DNA of 64,000 nt from Nodosilinea sp. WJT8-NPBG4 (GCA_019359285.1 JAHHHQ010000020.1:124001-188000), one strand, 5' to 3'; positions 1-9,234 are shown, numbered from the stretch's first letter. Made by a program: numbers and translations. Notes: generated by a model from the letters alone, not told the origin.

Positions 1-1
1 C

Positions 2-910
2 TTCTTGGCCCATCCCGAAGACCGTCACGACATCTACCACGCCCAAGACTGCATTGGGGCCAACGCCTTGGTGCAGTTGCGGCAGCAGGGCCGAGTGCCT
101 AACGTGGTGCGTACCGTTCACCACATCGAAGATTATCCCAGCATCTATCTCCAGCAGTGCCAAGATAAGTCGATTCGCGACCTAGATCTCTGTCTGTGTG
201 TGAGCGATCGCTGGCACCAAGCCCTTCGCGATCAATACGGCATCGAAGCTCCCAGAGTGCTCAATGGCGTCGACTTACGACGATTTTCCTCAAGCCCCTC
301 AGGCCAGGAAGATGCCCTCAAAGCGCGCTATGGCCTCACGGGCTACCCCATTTACCTCACGGTGGGTGGCATCGAACCGCGTAAAAATTCCCTGCGCTTG
401 TTAGAGGCTTTTGCCCAAGTGCTGACCATCTACCCCAAGGCTCAGTTAGTCATTGCTGGTGGAGCTACCCTCTTTGACTACGAACCCTACCGGCAGGAAT
501 TTTTTGCCCTGGCTGAAAACTTGGCGCAGCAGCACGGGCCGCTGATTGGTAACTCGGTGATTTTGCCGGGGGTAATTGATGATGATGATCTGCCCGCCCT
601 CTACCGCACCGCCGATGTGTTTTGCTTTCCCTCGACTAAAGAAGGTTGGGGATTGGTGGTGCTAGAGGCGATCGCCTCAGGCTTACCCGTTATTACCGCT
701 GACCAGCCCCCCTTTACCGAATTTCTCAGCTCAAAGCAGGCTCTATTAGTCAATCCTGACTCGCCCTCGGCTATTGCCGCAGCCATGCTTGTGGCGCTAG
801 ATTCTGAGGCGGCTGATCAGCTGGTCCAGCATAGTCAGGCGGTGCTGCCCAACTACACCTGGGGCAGATCGGCCAGCCTGCACGTTACCCACTACCAAAC
901 CTTGATTTAG
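2..910 (+). CDS. GT4-family glycosyltransferase, 5'-truncated by window edge
   Basis: The frame is open to the left edge, so about 303 C-terminal residues are visible and the true start lies outside. The C-terminal half has the GT4/GT-B donor-binding signature: LTVGGIEPRKN, then a long helix region, then STKEGWGLVVLEAIASGLPV with the two glutamates of the E-x7-E motif. The N-terminal part has DIYHAQDCIGANAL followed by VRTVHHIEDYPS, which recalls the MSMEG_0565-type glycosyltransferases found beside Nit1-type nitrilase clusters in cyanobacteria; that subfamily label is from memory. It probably transfers a sugar from a nucleotide-sugar donor in the cytoplasm. The acceptor cannot be told, and the upstream neighbours that would decide it are not in the window. 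Confidence 0.85.
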   Translation, partial: FLAHPEDRHDIYHAQDCIGANALVQLRQQGRVPNVVRTVHHIEDYPSIYLQQCQDKSIRDLDLCLCVSDRWHQALRDQYGIEAPRVLNGVDLRRFSSSPSGQEDALKARYGLTGYPIYLTVGGIEPRKNSLRLLEAFAQVLTIYPKAQLVIAGGATLFDYEPYRQEFFALAENLAQQHGPLIGNSVILPGVIDDDDLPALYRTADVFCFPSTKEGWGLVVLEAIASGLPVITADQPPFTEFLSSKQALLVNPDSPSAIAAAMLVALDSEAADQLVQHSQAVLPNYTWGRSASLHVTHYQTLI

Positions 911-1079
911 CAGCAGATTTGGCGTTCAAACCTCGTTCAGCAGAAAGAATTCTGACTACCATAGATGCAGGGTAGCCGCCACAGAATTAAGCACGGCCGC
1001 CGGTCAAATTTTATAAAAACGCGTTTTTGGAACTTGACTGGGTTCCCAATTATCTGTTCACCTCAAGAGGGTCGTCTGA

Positions 1080-1703
1080 GTGGCTGCTGCCATGGTCAAT
1101 GCCGTTTCTACCCCTACCCCTGCCCCTGCCGATACGCTGCCTCTAGTCGATGACCCCCTCGATGAGGTGCAGCTCAGCTTGCCCGTCGATGAGCCCGCCC
1201 TAGAGCCGTTGACTATTCCCCCGGCGACGCTGGCTCTGGCGGCCCAAGACGTGCGTATGGTGCTGCGCGAGCAAAATGAGCAAAGCCAAATTTTGACCAC
1301 CAAGCTCAACATCTTGTTCGTGGCCAACGGGGCGCTGCTCACTAGCCTCAGCATTTCGCGGCTGCTGGTGAGCGGTAGCGTGTTTAGCATCGCCGAAATC
1401 ATCGGGTTTTTGGCTAGCTTTTCGCTGCTGATGGGGGCGTTTTTGCCCCGTCAGGTAGCCGTTACCCCCAACCTAGAAGATCGTAAATTTTTAGAAACCT
1501 ATCTGGCTCTGCCTGAGCAAGACTACCAGCTGCAAATGCTGGTCAACCTGTCTGAAACCTACAACGCCAACAAGCAGCGACTTGAAGATACTTCGCAAAG
1601 CCTTAAATATGCGGCTTACACCATCTGGAGCACAACTGTTATCATGCTGGTACATATCCTGGTAATTTACGTGGCTACCGGGTCATCTTCTGGGTTAATC
1701 TAG
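1080..1703 (+). CDS. Small multi-helix membrane protein of unknown function
   Basis: A 207-residue protein from a GTG start, preferred to the ATG 12 bases on because AGAGGG lies about ten bases before the GTG. Residues 1-60 are Pro/Asp/Glu-rich and probably disordered. A predicted membrane hairpin lies at about 76-123, a charged helical linker at 130-175 (motif SETYNANKQRLEDTSQSLKY), and a last membrane helix at about 180-202. The layout of paired helices, amphipathic linker and terminal helix resembles SLATT or PycTM (DUF5706) membrane modules, but I cannot establish homology. It stands alone between the glycosyltransferase and a small acidic ORF, 70 bases before the latter. Probably a real conserved gene; function unknown. 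Confidence 0.7.
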   Translation: MAAAMVNAVSTPTPAPADTLPLVDDPLDEVQLSLPVDEPALEPLTIPPATLALAAQDVRMVLREQNEQSQILTTKLNILFVANGALLTSLSISRLLVSGSVFSIAEIIGFLASFSLLMGAFLPRQVAVTPNLEDRKFLETYLALPEQDYQLQMLVNLSETYNANKQRLEDTSQSLKYAAYTIWSTTVIMLVHILVIYVATGSSSGLI

Positions 1704-1773
1704 CGCCAGTCTAGAGACTCTAGCTAGAAGCTCTGGCTCTAACGTTTTTGACCGCATTTAGCGGGAAACCAGT

Positions 1774-2094
1774 ATGAGTGATGGACAGCAAGAAACGACT
1801 CTAGAGCGGCGCGTAGCGTTGCCCGAGCCTGATGCGAGCAACATTACCGTGCTCACCGAGAGTTTGCCCAACGAGCCTGTGCTGCCCTGGCACCACTTTG
1901 ACTCTCCCTGGCTCGATCGCGACACCGAAGTGACCCCTGAGGAAAGTGAGGCTGAAGCCACCTCAGAAGCCAGCCCTGATTCTGAACCGACCGAGCAGCT
2001 GACCCTAGAACTAGAGGTGCCAGTGAATTCCCTAGACCCGGTGGGTTCCTTAGACGATGTATCTGGTGATGTAACCACAGAATCTGCCGCCTAG
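1774..2094 (+). CDS. Small acidic hypothetical protein
   Basis: A 106-residue ORF from ATG with a weak GGGAAA upstream. It is strongly acidic (long runs of Glu, Asp, Ser and Thr in residues 55-106), with no hydrophobic segment and no recognisable domain. Low complexity suggests an intrinsically disordered cytoplasmic protein. It follows the small membrane protein on the same strand and may be co-transcribed. An opposite-strand ORF of the same span exists but is Ser/Val-rich and looks like a shadow. No function can be assigned. Confidence 0.5.
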   Translation: MSDGQQETTLERRVALPEPDASNITVLTESLPNEPVLPWHHFDSPWLDRDTEVTPEESEAEATSEASPDSEPTEQLTLELEVPVNSLDPVGSLDDVSGDVTTESAA

Positions 2095-2247
2095 GATAAG
2101 TCCTGACGGCGCAGCTTATAAGCAGAGGCGAGCGCCGCAGGATTTCAGCTGCCCTTGGCCAAACTGATCGCGCTGAAGACGTTAATTGTGCGATCGCCAG
2201 TCTTTTGTATCAGAATCGGGCCAACAAACCTTAGCCGTCGGGCTGGT

Positions 2248-2697
2248 TCACATCATGTCGAACTGGGGCTTTTCGTTATAAGTAATCCAGTGCAAATTCA
2301 GGGTTGTGAGAATATCGACCAGCTGATCCAAATCTGGCGGTTTGACAATGTAGGCATTGGCACCTAAATCATAGATGTGATTGATATCGGTATATTGCCT
2401 TGATGACGTCAGCACAACCACTGGCAAGCGCCGGAGATGGGGATGTTGCCGAATCCACAACAGCACCTCTGCCCCCGACCGGCGCGGCAGTTTGAGATCG
2501 AGCAGTACGAGCACAGGTAGTGGGTAAGCTGCGCGATCGCCGTAGGGGGCGTCCCCAGAGAGGTATCCTACGGCAGCATCGCCATCGCTCACCACCTGTA
2601 GCGGCGTGGTGATTCCAGCCTTACGAGCAGCCCGCTGCACCAGAAAAACATCCTTTGGGTTGTCCTCGACCAGGAGTATGGTGTGTTCTGTGTTCAT
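2248..2697 (-). CDS. Single-domain response regulator, Rcp1-like
   Basis: A 149-residue stand-alone receiver domain. The acidic pocket is EDN at residues 11-13, the phosphoacceptor is Asp67 in LVLLDLKLPRRSG, the switch residue lies in VVVLTSS and the conserved Lys in AYIVKPPD. The extended loop between strands (SGDAPYGDRAAYP) is typical of the Rcp1 family, partners of cyanobacterial phytochrome-type kinases. There is no DNA-binding output domain. Its ATG overlaps the stop of the upstream hybrid kinase gene by four bases (ATGA), which indicates translational coupling. It is the third gene of a three-gene two-component operon and probably takes phosphate from one of its two kinases. Confidence 0.93.
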   Translation of the reverse strand: MNTEHTILLVEDNPKDVFLVQRAARKAGITTPLQVVSDGDAAVGYLSGDAPYGDRAAYPLPVLVLLDLKLPRRSGAEVLLWIRQHPHLRRLPVVVLTSSRQYTDINHIYDLGANAYIVKPPDLDQLVDILTTLNLHWITYNEKPQFDMM

Positions 2698-4217
2698 CTC
2701 ACGCTATCCTTGGCCCTCGGCAACTCCACCCAAAACCGGCTCCCTTGCTCTGGCTGAGAGTTAACCCCCACCTGCCCTCCCATACGCTCTACTCCCTTGC
2801 GGACAATGGCCAGTCCCACCCCAGTACCCGGATATTCGGCCTCACCGTGCAGACGGGTAAAGGGGCTAAAAATTTCCTGCTGCCGATCTAGCGCAATACC
2901 TATCCCATTGTCCTCTATGTATAGCCGCACGGTGAAGGGTTCCCCGGCCCGCTCTTCAGCCCATACTCGCACCTGGGGCTGCACACCGGCTGCGACAAAT
3001 TTAATCGCATTCGAGAGTAGATTGATCACAACCTGCATGAGAATAAGGCGATTGGCCTGAACAATCGGTAACGGTTCGTCAATAGAAACGCGAGCCTGCT
3101 GGTGCTGAATGTTTGATTTGAGTTGGGTTATGACTTCGGCTAACACAGACGAGATGTTGACCGGCTCTAACTGGATTTCAGCGCGCCTTAGATGGCTATA
3201 GGCTAAGAGGTCGGTAATTAACGTATTTAAGTTTTGAGCATTGGCCCTAATGCGCTGCAGAAGTTCTAAAGAATTGGCGTCCAGTGTTGCGCTCAGGTCT
3301 TCTAGCAAAATTTGAGCAAACCCCTGAATGGCTCGCAGGGGAGCCTGTAAATCGTGGGAAATAGAATATGTAAACTCCTCAAGAGCTTGATTCACCGCTT
3401 CCAGTTTGGCAGTGCGTTCCTGCACTCGGGTCTCTAAGGTGGCATTGAGTTGCTGAAGGTCTACTTCGGCTTGTTTGCGGCTGGTAATGTCTTCGAGCAG
3501 CCCATCGACAACCGTAGTTCCTTCAACGGTGTTTAGGGTGGTGGTCAATAGCGCCCAAAACTGGGTGCCATCGCTTTTTTTCAGGTTTACTTCTCGCTCC
3601 TGCTGCTGGGGTGGCGATTCATCCATTAGCTGCTTGTAGCAGTCGCGCAGATCGAGCCAGTCTGTGGCATTGACTTGATCCGGCGACTGTGCGCCCAATA
3701 GCTCTAGAAAAGCACGGTTTGCTTCAATCAATCCGCCGTCTGCATTAGACCTAAAAATGCCGATCTTGACCTGATTTAGCAACCGCTGCAGGCGAATTTC
3801 TACCAGGGCTGCCCGTTGCTGCCTTTCCCGGCGCTCTAGGGCAATCCGCACGGCAATGGGTACACGAATGTAGCGATTCGGCTCTTTAATAATGTAGTCA
3901 TCGAGGCCTAACTTCATGGCTTCGACGGCGACTTCCTCGGTGCCGGTGTTGGTAAACATCACCACTGGGCAGTTAGGATACCGCTGTTTGATCAGTTCTA
4001 AAATGTCTAGCCCGGTCGTCCAGCGCAGCTGGAAGTCAGTGACTACCGCATCAAAGTTACCAGACTTGATCGCCCGATTTAGCTCCCCAGAACTGGTGAT
4101 TTCTTGAACATCTAGTGAATCAAATTCCCGCTGCAATTCTCGTAGAACCAGGGCGCGATCGCTGCGGTTGTCATCGATCAGGAGAATGCGGAGGGGTGAG
4201 GTCATGGGTTTCTTCAT
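2694..4217 (-). CDS. Hybrid histidine kinase: receiver-PAS-HisKA-HATPase
   Basis: A 507-residue protein. The N-terminal receiver (about 9-130) has DDN and phosphoacceptor Asp61 (VVTDFQLRW). A PAS domain follows at about 145-260, then a coiled coil, a HisKA helix with His288 (SISHDLQAPLRAIQGF) and an HATPase domain with N box LLSNAIKF, G1 EDNGIGI and G2 GTGVGLAIV. No membrane segment is seen, so it is probably cytoplasmic. An N-terminal receiver before the kinase suggests that the kinase is itself controlled by phosphotransfer. Its start overlaps the upstream sensor kinase gene by 47 bases and its stop overlaps the Rcp1-like regulator. Several in-frame starts exist within the first five codons. 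Confidence 0.93.
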   Translation of the reverse strand: MKKPMTSPLRILLIDDNRSDRALVLRELQREFDSLDVQEITSSGELNRAIKSGNFDAVVTDFQLRWTTGLDILELIKQRYPNCPVVMFTNTGTEEVAVEAMKLGLDDYIIKEPNRYIRVPIAVRIALERRERQQRAALVEIRLQRLLNQVKIGIFRSNADGGLIEANRAFLELLGAQSPDQVNATDWLDLRDCYKQLMDESPPQQQEREVNLKKSDGTQFWALLTTTLNTVEGTTVVDGLLEDITSRKQAEVDLQQLNATLETRVQERTAKLEAVNQALEEFTYSISHDLQAPLRAIQGFAQILLEDLSATLDANSLELLQRIRANAQNLNTLITDLLAYSHLRRAEIQLEPVNISSVLAEVITQLKSNIQHQQARVSIDEPLPIVQANRLILMQVVINLLSNAIKFVAAGVQPQVRVWAEERAGEPFTVRLYIEDNGIGIALDRQQEIFSPFTRLHGEAEYPGTGVGLAIVRKGVERMGGQVGVNSQPEQGSRFWVELPRAKDSVR

Positions 4218-6630
4218 TCAGAGCGAGCACAACGCCGGGCAGTGCAATCCAAAAACGGCTCCCATGACCCAATTGCGATTCCACTCCGGCTTGTCCACCC
4301 ATCCGCTCTAGCCCTTTGCGCACAATGGCTAACCCAATGCCTGTACCGGGGTAGCTTTCGGCACCGTGCAGGCGTTCAAAAACGCGGAATATACGCTCCT
4401 GGTGTTCAGGGCCAATGCCAATACCGTTGTCTACAATCCACAACCGTACCCAGCGGACCTCATCTTGATACGTTTCTTCAGCGAAAATATCTATCTGGGG
4501 TTGGGTAGTGGATGCAACAAACTTAATCGCGTTGCCAACCAGGTTAGTGACGGCTTGAATGAGGGTTGAACGATGGGCTATAACCGAGGGCAAGGCCGCC
4601 GCAACGTTGATCTGAGCCTGCTTTTCCTCAATTTGAGCCGTTGACTGCTTCAGAGCTTCCGCTACGACTTCATTTAAATTTGTGGGCTGTAGATTAATTT
4701 GCGTACGAGTTAGGCGGCTGTAGTCCAGCAAGTCGCTGATCAGCCCATTCATCTGCACTGCATCGTCAATGATGGAGTCAACGTAGCTTTTGCAAAAGTT
4801 TTCGATCTGGTCGCCACAGTCTTCTAACAGTGCTTGGGCAAAACCCTGCATGGTGCGCAGCGGTGCCCGCAAATCATGGGAAACCGAATAGGTAAACGCC
4901 TCTAGTTCCTGGTTGGTTTCGGCCAGTTGGGCGGTACGTTCTCTAACGCGCTGCTCTAGGGTGTCATTTAATTGTTGGAGGGCGTCTTCAGCCTGCTTGC
5001 GATCGCTGATATCTTCTACAACAGCAATGAAGTAGTCGGGCTCTCTGGTGGATTTTCGCACTAGAGATACCGTCAAGTTAATCCAAACCAGGGAATGGTC
5101 TTTGCGGATATAGCGTTTCTCCATGGAGTATGTTTGAATCTCATCGGCCAACATTTGGTGAAAGTAAGCAACGTCAATATCTAAGTCCTCTGAATAGGTA
5201 ATGTCTTGAAACGTGCGTTGCAGCAATTCACTACGGGTATAGCCAACAATCTGACATAGCTTTTCATTGACCCGCAGCCAGCGACCGTCTGAGTTGACAT
5301 GGGCAATGCCAACGGCGGCTTGGTTAAACGTGGAGCGAAACAACTGCTCTTGCTCGCGTAGCTCCATCTCGGCCTGCAATCGTTCCTGGAGTTCATGCTG
5401 TAGCTGCTGATTGGTGGCCTGAAGCCGCCAGCGCAGGCGGGACTGTTGCAGCGCGATCGCCAGCTGATTGGCTACCTCAACGGCAATTTCCTGGGCTTCT
5501 TCATCAAAGGCCGCAGGTTTCACCGATGACAGGTTGAGTGCTCCGACTAGCGTGTTGTTTACCCGTAAGGGCACACATAGACAGCTCAAAAAACCGTGCG
5601 ATCGCAAGCGCACCAGTACAGGTGGACAAGACTCGGCGGTGGGCAGGTTTTGAATGTAGCGAACCCCGTGCAGCAGGCTCTGTTCTGGGGCAAAATCAGC
5701 CAGGGCTAAACGGGTGCCCACAGGCATGGTCAGATCCCCAGTTTGCCTAATTCCGGCTAATACTTGCGCGGTTTCAGCTTCTAAATCAAATACGGCCACC
5801 AGCGCTTCTTGGTAGGGAACAACTTGACCCATTTGAGTCAGGGCATTGTCAATCAGAGGTTTGTCCAGCTCTGTGGCCAAAATCGCTCGGTCGACGTCAT
5901 GCAGAGCCGCCAATCGCTGGGCGCTCCGCTGGAGTGAAATAGCCGATTGTTCGGATTCTTGAGTGCGGGCCTGGGCGGTTTGCAAGGCCCCTTCATAAGC
6001 CTGCGATACCCGCAAAATCTGGCGATAGATAAAATAGGCCAGAATAACCCCGATGCCGATGGCCAAAAGCCCACTGGTCACAATTACCGATTGAGTCGCG
6101 GCTTGAGCCCTTTGGCTGCGCTGATCTCGCAGTTGCTCCTCTGTGGCCACAAAAGTCGCGATCTGCTGACGCATTTGATCCACAAGCTGTTTTCGGCTTC
6201 TAAGCTCGCTCAGAGGTTCCAGTCCGCCCCGTTGCCTGCGGGCAATGGCCGGTAAAACCTGTTGTTCCCACCGCCGAAATTCAGCCGTCAGCTCAACAAT
6301 GCGTTGGGTCTGACTTGGATTGTCTGCAACCAGATTCTGCAACTCCTCTAAGCTAGGCTCGATCAGCGCACTGGCTTGCTCGTAGGGTTCCAAAAACTCC
6401 GACTCTCCGGTCAGCAGGTACCCGCGAAAGCCAGTCTCCATATCTAGCACCAGCTTTTGAGCTGAGTTGGCCTGCGCAATCACCTGCCCTGTGCGGTCTA
6501 CCGACTCTAGGGCAGACAACAATCGAGTGATTTGCCAGATGGAGATCCCCGACAGCAGCAGCGGTAGGACCACGGGTAGGGCGATCGCGAGGGTCAGCCG
6601 CTGGCGAAATCGGATGTGGGGAATGGCCAA
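4171..6630 (-). CDS. Membrane sensor histidine kinase: CHASE3-GAF-PAS-HisKA-HATPase
   Basis: An 819-residue sensor kinase. Membrane helix 1 (about 12-34) and helix 2 (about 180-204) bracket an extracytoplasmic CHASE3 domain (LDMETGFRGYLLTGE). Then come a GAF domain (about 245-395), a coiled coil, a PAS/PAC domain (about 430-550), a HisKA helix with His585 (SVSHDLRAPLRTMQGF) and an HATPase domain (N box LVGNAIKF, G1 VDNGIGI, G2 GTGIGLAIV). The phytochrome-type HisKA fits an Rcp1-type partner, which is encoded two genes downstream. The start is TTG; AGGAG lies about 18 bases upstream, rather far, so the exact start is uncertain. First gene of the operon; its signal is unknown. Confidence 0.93.
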   Translation of the reverse strand: MAIPHIRFRQRLTLAIALPVVLPLLLSGISIWQITRLLSALESVDRTGQVIAQANSAQKLVLDMETGFRGYLLTGESEFLEPYEQASALIEPSLEELQNLVADNPSQTQRIVELTAEFRRWEQQVLPAIARRQRGGLEPLSELRSRKQLVDQMRQQIATFVATEEQLRDQRSQRAQAATQSVIVTSGLLAIGIGVILAYFIYRQILRVSQAYEGALQTAQARTQESEQSAISLQRSAQRLAALHDVDRAILATELDKPLIDNALTQMGQVVPYQEALVAVFDLEAETAQVLAGIRQTGDLTMPVGTRLALADFAPEQSLLHGVRYIQNLPTAESCPPVLVRLRSHGFLSCLCVPLRVNNTLVGALNLSSVKPAAFDEEAQEIAVEVANQLAIALQQSRLRWRLQATNQQLQHELQERLQAEMELREQEQLFRSTFNQAAVGIAHVNSDGRWLRVNEKLCQIVGYTRSELLQRTFQDITYSEDLDIDVAYFHQMLADEIQTYSMEKRYIRKDHSLVWINLTVSLVRKSTREPDYFIAVVEDISDRKQAEDALQQLNDTLEQRVRERTAQLAETNQELEAFTYSVSHDLRAPLRTMQGFAQALLEDCGDQIENFCKSYVDSIIDDAVQMNGLISDLLDYSRLTRTQINLQPTNLNEVVAEALKQSTAQIEEKQAQINVAAALPSVIAHRSTLIQAVTNLVGNAIKFVASTTQPQIDIFAEETYQDEVRWVRLWIVDNGIGIGPEHQERIFRVFERLHGAESYPGTGIGLAIVRKGLERMGGQAGVESQLGHGSRFWIALPGVVLALNEETHDLTPPHSPDR

Positions 6631-6727
6631 GGTCGTGCCTTTACGCTACTCCTGCTTTACATACCTGATGGGCTCTTCAAATAGCTCCCGCCTAGGGATA
6701 GTTTTGAGGTAGTCTGACCGGCGAATG

Positions 6728-8173
6728 TCAGAATCGAATATCGGGGCCAATTAGGTCGGAGAGCTTTTCTACACCGTAGAGCAGCATGGCAATGCGCTCT
6801 AGACCTAGCCCCCAGGCGACGGTGGCTTTTTCGCCGCAGCCCAGGGGCTCCAGCATTTCTTGGCGAAACAGGCCCGAGTTGCCCACTTCGATGTAGCGAT
6901 CGCTGAGGGGATGGTAGGCAAACACCTCCAGCGACGGCTCCGTATAGGGGTTATAGGTGGGCTTAAACTTGAGATTCTTAAACCCTAGTCGCTCGTAGAA
7001 ATAGGTTAGGTAGCCCATCAGCGTGCGCACGCTAAGCAGTTCACCCACCACCACGCCTTCTATCTGGTGAAACTCGGCCAGGTGAGTGCGATCGACGGTT
7101 TCATTGCGAAAGACGCGATCGATGGAGAAGTATTTGCCGTCTTTGCCCTGAAGCTGGTGCAGGCGGCGGGCGGTAGAAGTCGTGGTGTGGGCCCGCAAAA
7201 TGGCGCGACTGGCTTCGTCCTCGGTCCACTGGCCGCCGTAGTTGGCTTCGTGCACCTGTTTGACTCGCTGCACCAGGGCTGGGTCGTCGGGCAGGGGCAG
7301 GGTCTGGGGGTTGGCTAGGTAAAACGTGTCTTGCACCTCGCGGGCCGGGTGGTCTTGGGGGGTAAACAGGGCGTCAAAATTCCAAAAGGCCGACTCCACC
7401 ATGTAGCCCGACATTTCGTCAAAGCCCATGTTCAAAAAGATGTCGCGAATGCGCTGAATGCACTGGGTGAGAATAGTAGGCCGCCCGTACGCGACGTTAG
7501 GCACCTCGGCGTGAATGTCATAGGGCTTGAGGTCAGCCTGCCGCCACTGGCCCGACAAAATTAGCTCGCTGGTCAAAGTCGTCACCACATCCCCCAGGTC
7601 CAGGGTTTGCAGAGCCGGAAGCACGGTGAGGCTGTAGTCTGTCTCGACCCGACTGACAATGTAGCCCTGCTGCTGTAGCCACTCCAACGAGGATGACGCG
7701 CTGGCATCTAAAACCTTGCCCGCCGCGATCGCCTCAAATACCCCCTGCCGCTGCTGGTAGGCACCCAGCACTGATGATTTCAGCACGGCCACGGTCCCTT
7801 CACCTTCGCCATCGATCAAATCAACGGCCTGCTCGCGCCGCAGGGCGCCATAGTTGAGGCTAAAGGCAGGGCCAAGCTCAGCCTGGAGTAGGGCGCGAGC
7901 GCGCTGACCCTGCAACAGCCTATCCGCTAAAGGAAACCCCGGCAGCACGCCGGCCAAATCCTCTCCCTTAGCCGTCAGCGCCCAGGTTTGCTGAGTGTGC
8001 TCCTGCCACTGCACGTAGCCATTTAAAGCACCGCTGAGCAAAAAACCATTGATAAAGTTGAAGTCAAACCCGGCCTCGGCACAGAGCGATCGCAGACTCT
8101 CAACCGTTTGCTGCCGCTGCAACAGGTCGATAAACTGCCGCTGTTTGCCAGTGAGCTGAAGCAGGTCGAGCAT
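6728..8173 (-). CDS. pheS: Phenylalanine-tRNA ligase alpha subunit, archaeal/eukaryotic (type 2) form
   Basis: The product charges tRNA-Phe with phenylalanine. At 481 residues it is much longer than the bacterial alpha chain (about 330-340). It has about 200 residues of helical, winged-helix-like N-terminal sequence in place of the bacterial coiled coil. The class II core matches archaeal and eukaryotic PheRS: FWNFDALFTPQDHPAREVQD, motif 2 KYFSIDRVFRNETVDRTHL, FKPTYNPYTEPSLEVF, VGNSGLFRQEML and motif 3 AWGLGLERIAM. I chose the ATG; a TTG two codons earlier is possible. No pheT lies nearby. Cyanobacteria normally carry the bacterial type, so this may be a second copy or a replacement acquired by transfer. 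Synthetase identity is certain; its role in this cell is not. Confidence 0.92.
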   Translation of the reverse strand: MLDLLQLTGKQRQFIDLLQRQQTVESLRSLCAEAGFDFNFINGFLLSGALNGYVQWQEHTQQTWALTAKGEDLAGVLPGFPLADRLLQGQRARALLQAELGPAFSLNYGALRREQAVDLIDGEGEGTVAVLKSSVLGAYQQRQGVFEAIAAGKVLDASASSSLEWLQQQGYIVSRVETDYSLTVLPALQTLDLGDVVTTLTSELILSGQWRQADLKPYDIHAEVPNVAYGRPTILTQCIQRIRDIFLNMGFDEMSGYMVESAFWNFDALFTPQDHPAREVQDTFYLANPQTLPLPDDPALVQRVKQVHEANYGGQWTEDEASRAILRAHTTTSTARRLHQLQGKDGKYFSIDRVFRNETVDRTHLAEFHQIEGVVVGELLSVRTLMGYLTYFYERLGFKNLKFKPTYNPYTEPSLEVFAYHPLSDRYIEVGNSGLFRQEMLEPLGCGEKATVAWGLGLERIAMLLYGVEKLSDLIGPDIRF

Positions 8174-8283
8174 AGCCAAGGTTTGGAAAATCTCTATCAG
8201 CCTATCAATCTTCCCCCATTCCCAAGGGCCAAGATTGATGAAAAGATAACACCAGTGCCCGGATTCAAGAGATTTTTCCCACT

Positions 8284-8736
8284 ATGTCCGACGAACCTAC
8301 TCTGCCCTCCGGTCCCGGTTTCGGCCTAACATTTCTGTATTACTTTTCTGGCACTGCTCTGGTTACAGCCCTGCTGGCGGTCAAGTCCCTCGGCATTGGC
8401 TTCGACACTGGCATGCCCAATCTATACGGCACCCTATTTGGCACGGTAGGCGGCCTGATGGGTGCTTTTGTGAACCGCAGCACCACGTTGGCCCTGCCGA
8501 TCAGCAGCCGCAAAACCTTTAAGCGGGAACTAGATGCCGCCCTGGCTGAAATGGGCTATACCGAAGATAGTGAGGCTAACCTAGAGGGCATTCTGGTCTA
8601 CCGCCGTCCCTTCGTGCGCCAGCTCCTCTCCGGCCGCGTGTATGTGCTGCTGAGTGAAAAGCAGGCTCAAATCAGCAGCCGAGCCGTGCACATGGGCAGC
8701 ATCAAAAAACGCCTCGAAGCCAGCGGTATACGATAG
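8284..8736 (+). CDS. Conserved membrane-associated hypothetical protein
   Basis: A 150-residue protein from ATG. Two hydrophobic segments (about 12-32 and 45-65, the latter Gly-rich) are followed by a soluble alpha/beta domain of about 80 residues with many basic and aromatic residues (RKTFKRELDAALAEMGY, LEGILVYRRP). The look is of a small inner-membrane protein with a cytoplasmic tail. I do not recognise a characterised family. It is divergent from pheS with a 110-base gap that must hold promoters for both. Codon use is like its neighbours, so a genuine gene is likely. Confidence 0.75.
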   Translation: MSDEPTLPSGPGFGLTFLYYFSGTALVTALLAVKSLGIGFDTGMPNLYGTLFGTVGGLMGAFVNRSTTLALPISSRKTFKRELDAALAEMGYTEDSEANLEGILVYRRPFVRQLLSGRVYVLLSEKQAQISSRAVHMGSIKKRLEASGIR

Positions 8737-8865
8737 GAAAGCGATAAAAGTTTTGAATTCTGAATTTTGAATTCTTCCGCTCCAACTCAAAACTCAAAAC
8801 TAAGCACTCAAAACTCCCCCAATCCCTACCCCTGACTCCCCACCCCCTGACCCCTCACTCCCCCA

Positions 8866-9132
8866 ATGCCCCGCAAGCAAAAGTATCCCCACCTGCTCGG
8901 CTCAAAATGGACGGCCTGCCAAAAGACCGAAGGCTGGCGACATTTTCAGGTGACCAACCGCAAGCAGGATGGCCAGTGGGTGTTTGCGGAGCTGGTGGCC
9001 TCCTGTGATCCCACAGTGAGGCTGTGGGTCAATGCCAAACAGCTCAAAAATCGCGTCCTCTGGCAGCCGGGGTGGCAACCCCTCAACCCGTCAGCTCCCC
9101 CGGCGGAGGAAGACTTATTTTGGTTAAACTAA
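8866..9132 (+). CDS. Trp-rich small protein, TIGR02450 type
   Basis: An 88-residue protein with eight tryptophans in a fixed pattern: GSKWTACQKTEGWRHFQV, QWVFAEL, RLWVNAKQLKNRVLWQPGW. This matches the tryptophan-rich conserved family (TIGR02450) known from cyanobacteria and marine proteobacteria; its function is unknown. No membrane segment is present. The 129 bases upstream are low-complexity: an AT-rich stretch with repeated TTTTGAATTC-like words, then a C-rich stretch, with no clear ribosome binding site. Confidence 0.85.
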   Translation: MPRKQKYPHLLGSKWTACQKTEGWRHFQVTNRKQDGQWVFAELVASCDPTVRLWVNAKQLKNRVLWQPGWQPLNPSAPPAEEDLFWLN

Positions 9133-9234
9133 AGGTTAAAGGTGCTGACATTTGAGTTTTCAGTCTAGCGAAGCACGCAGACCTGAAACGCGTTAAAGTC
9201 AGTACAGGCAAAGGTTCGCCAGAGGACAGCAGCT

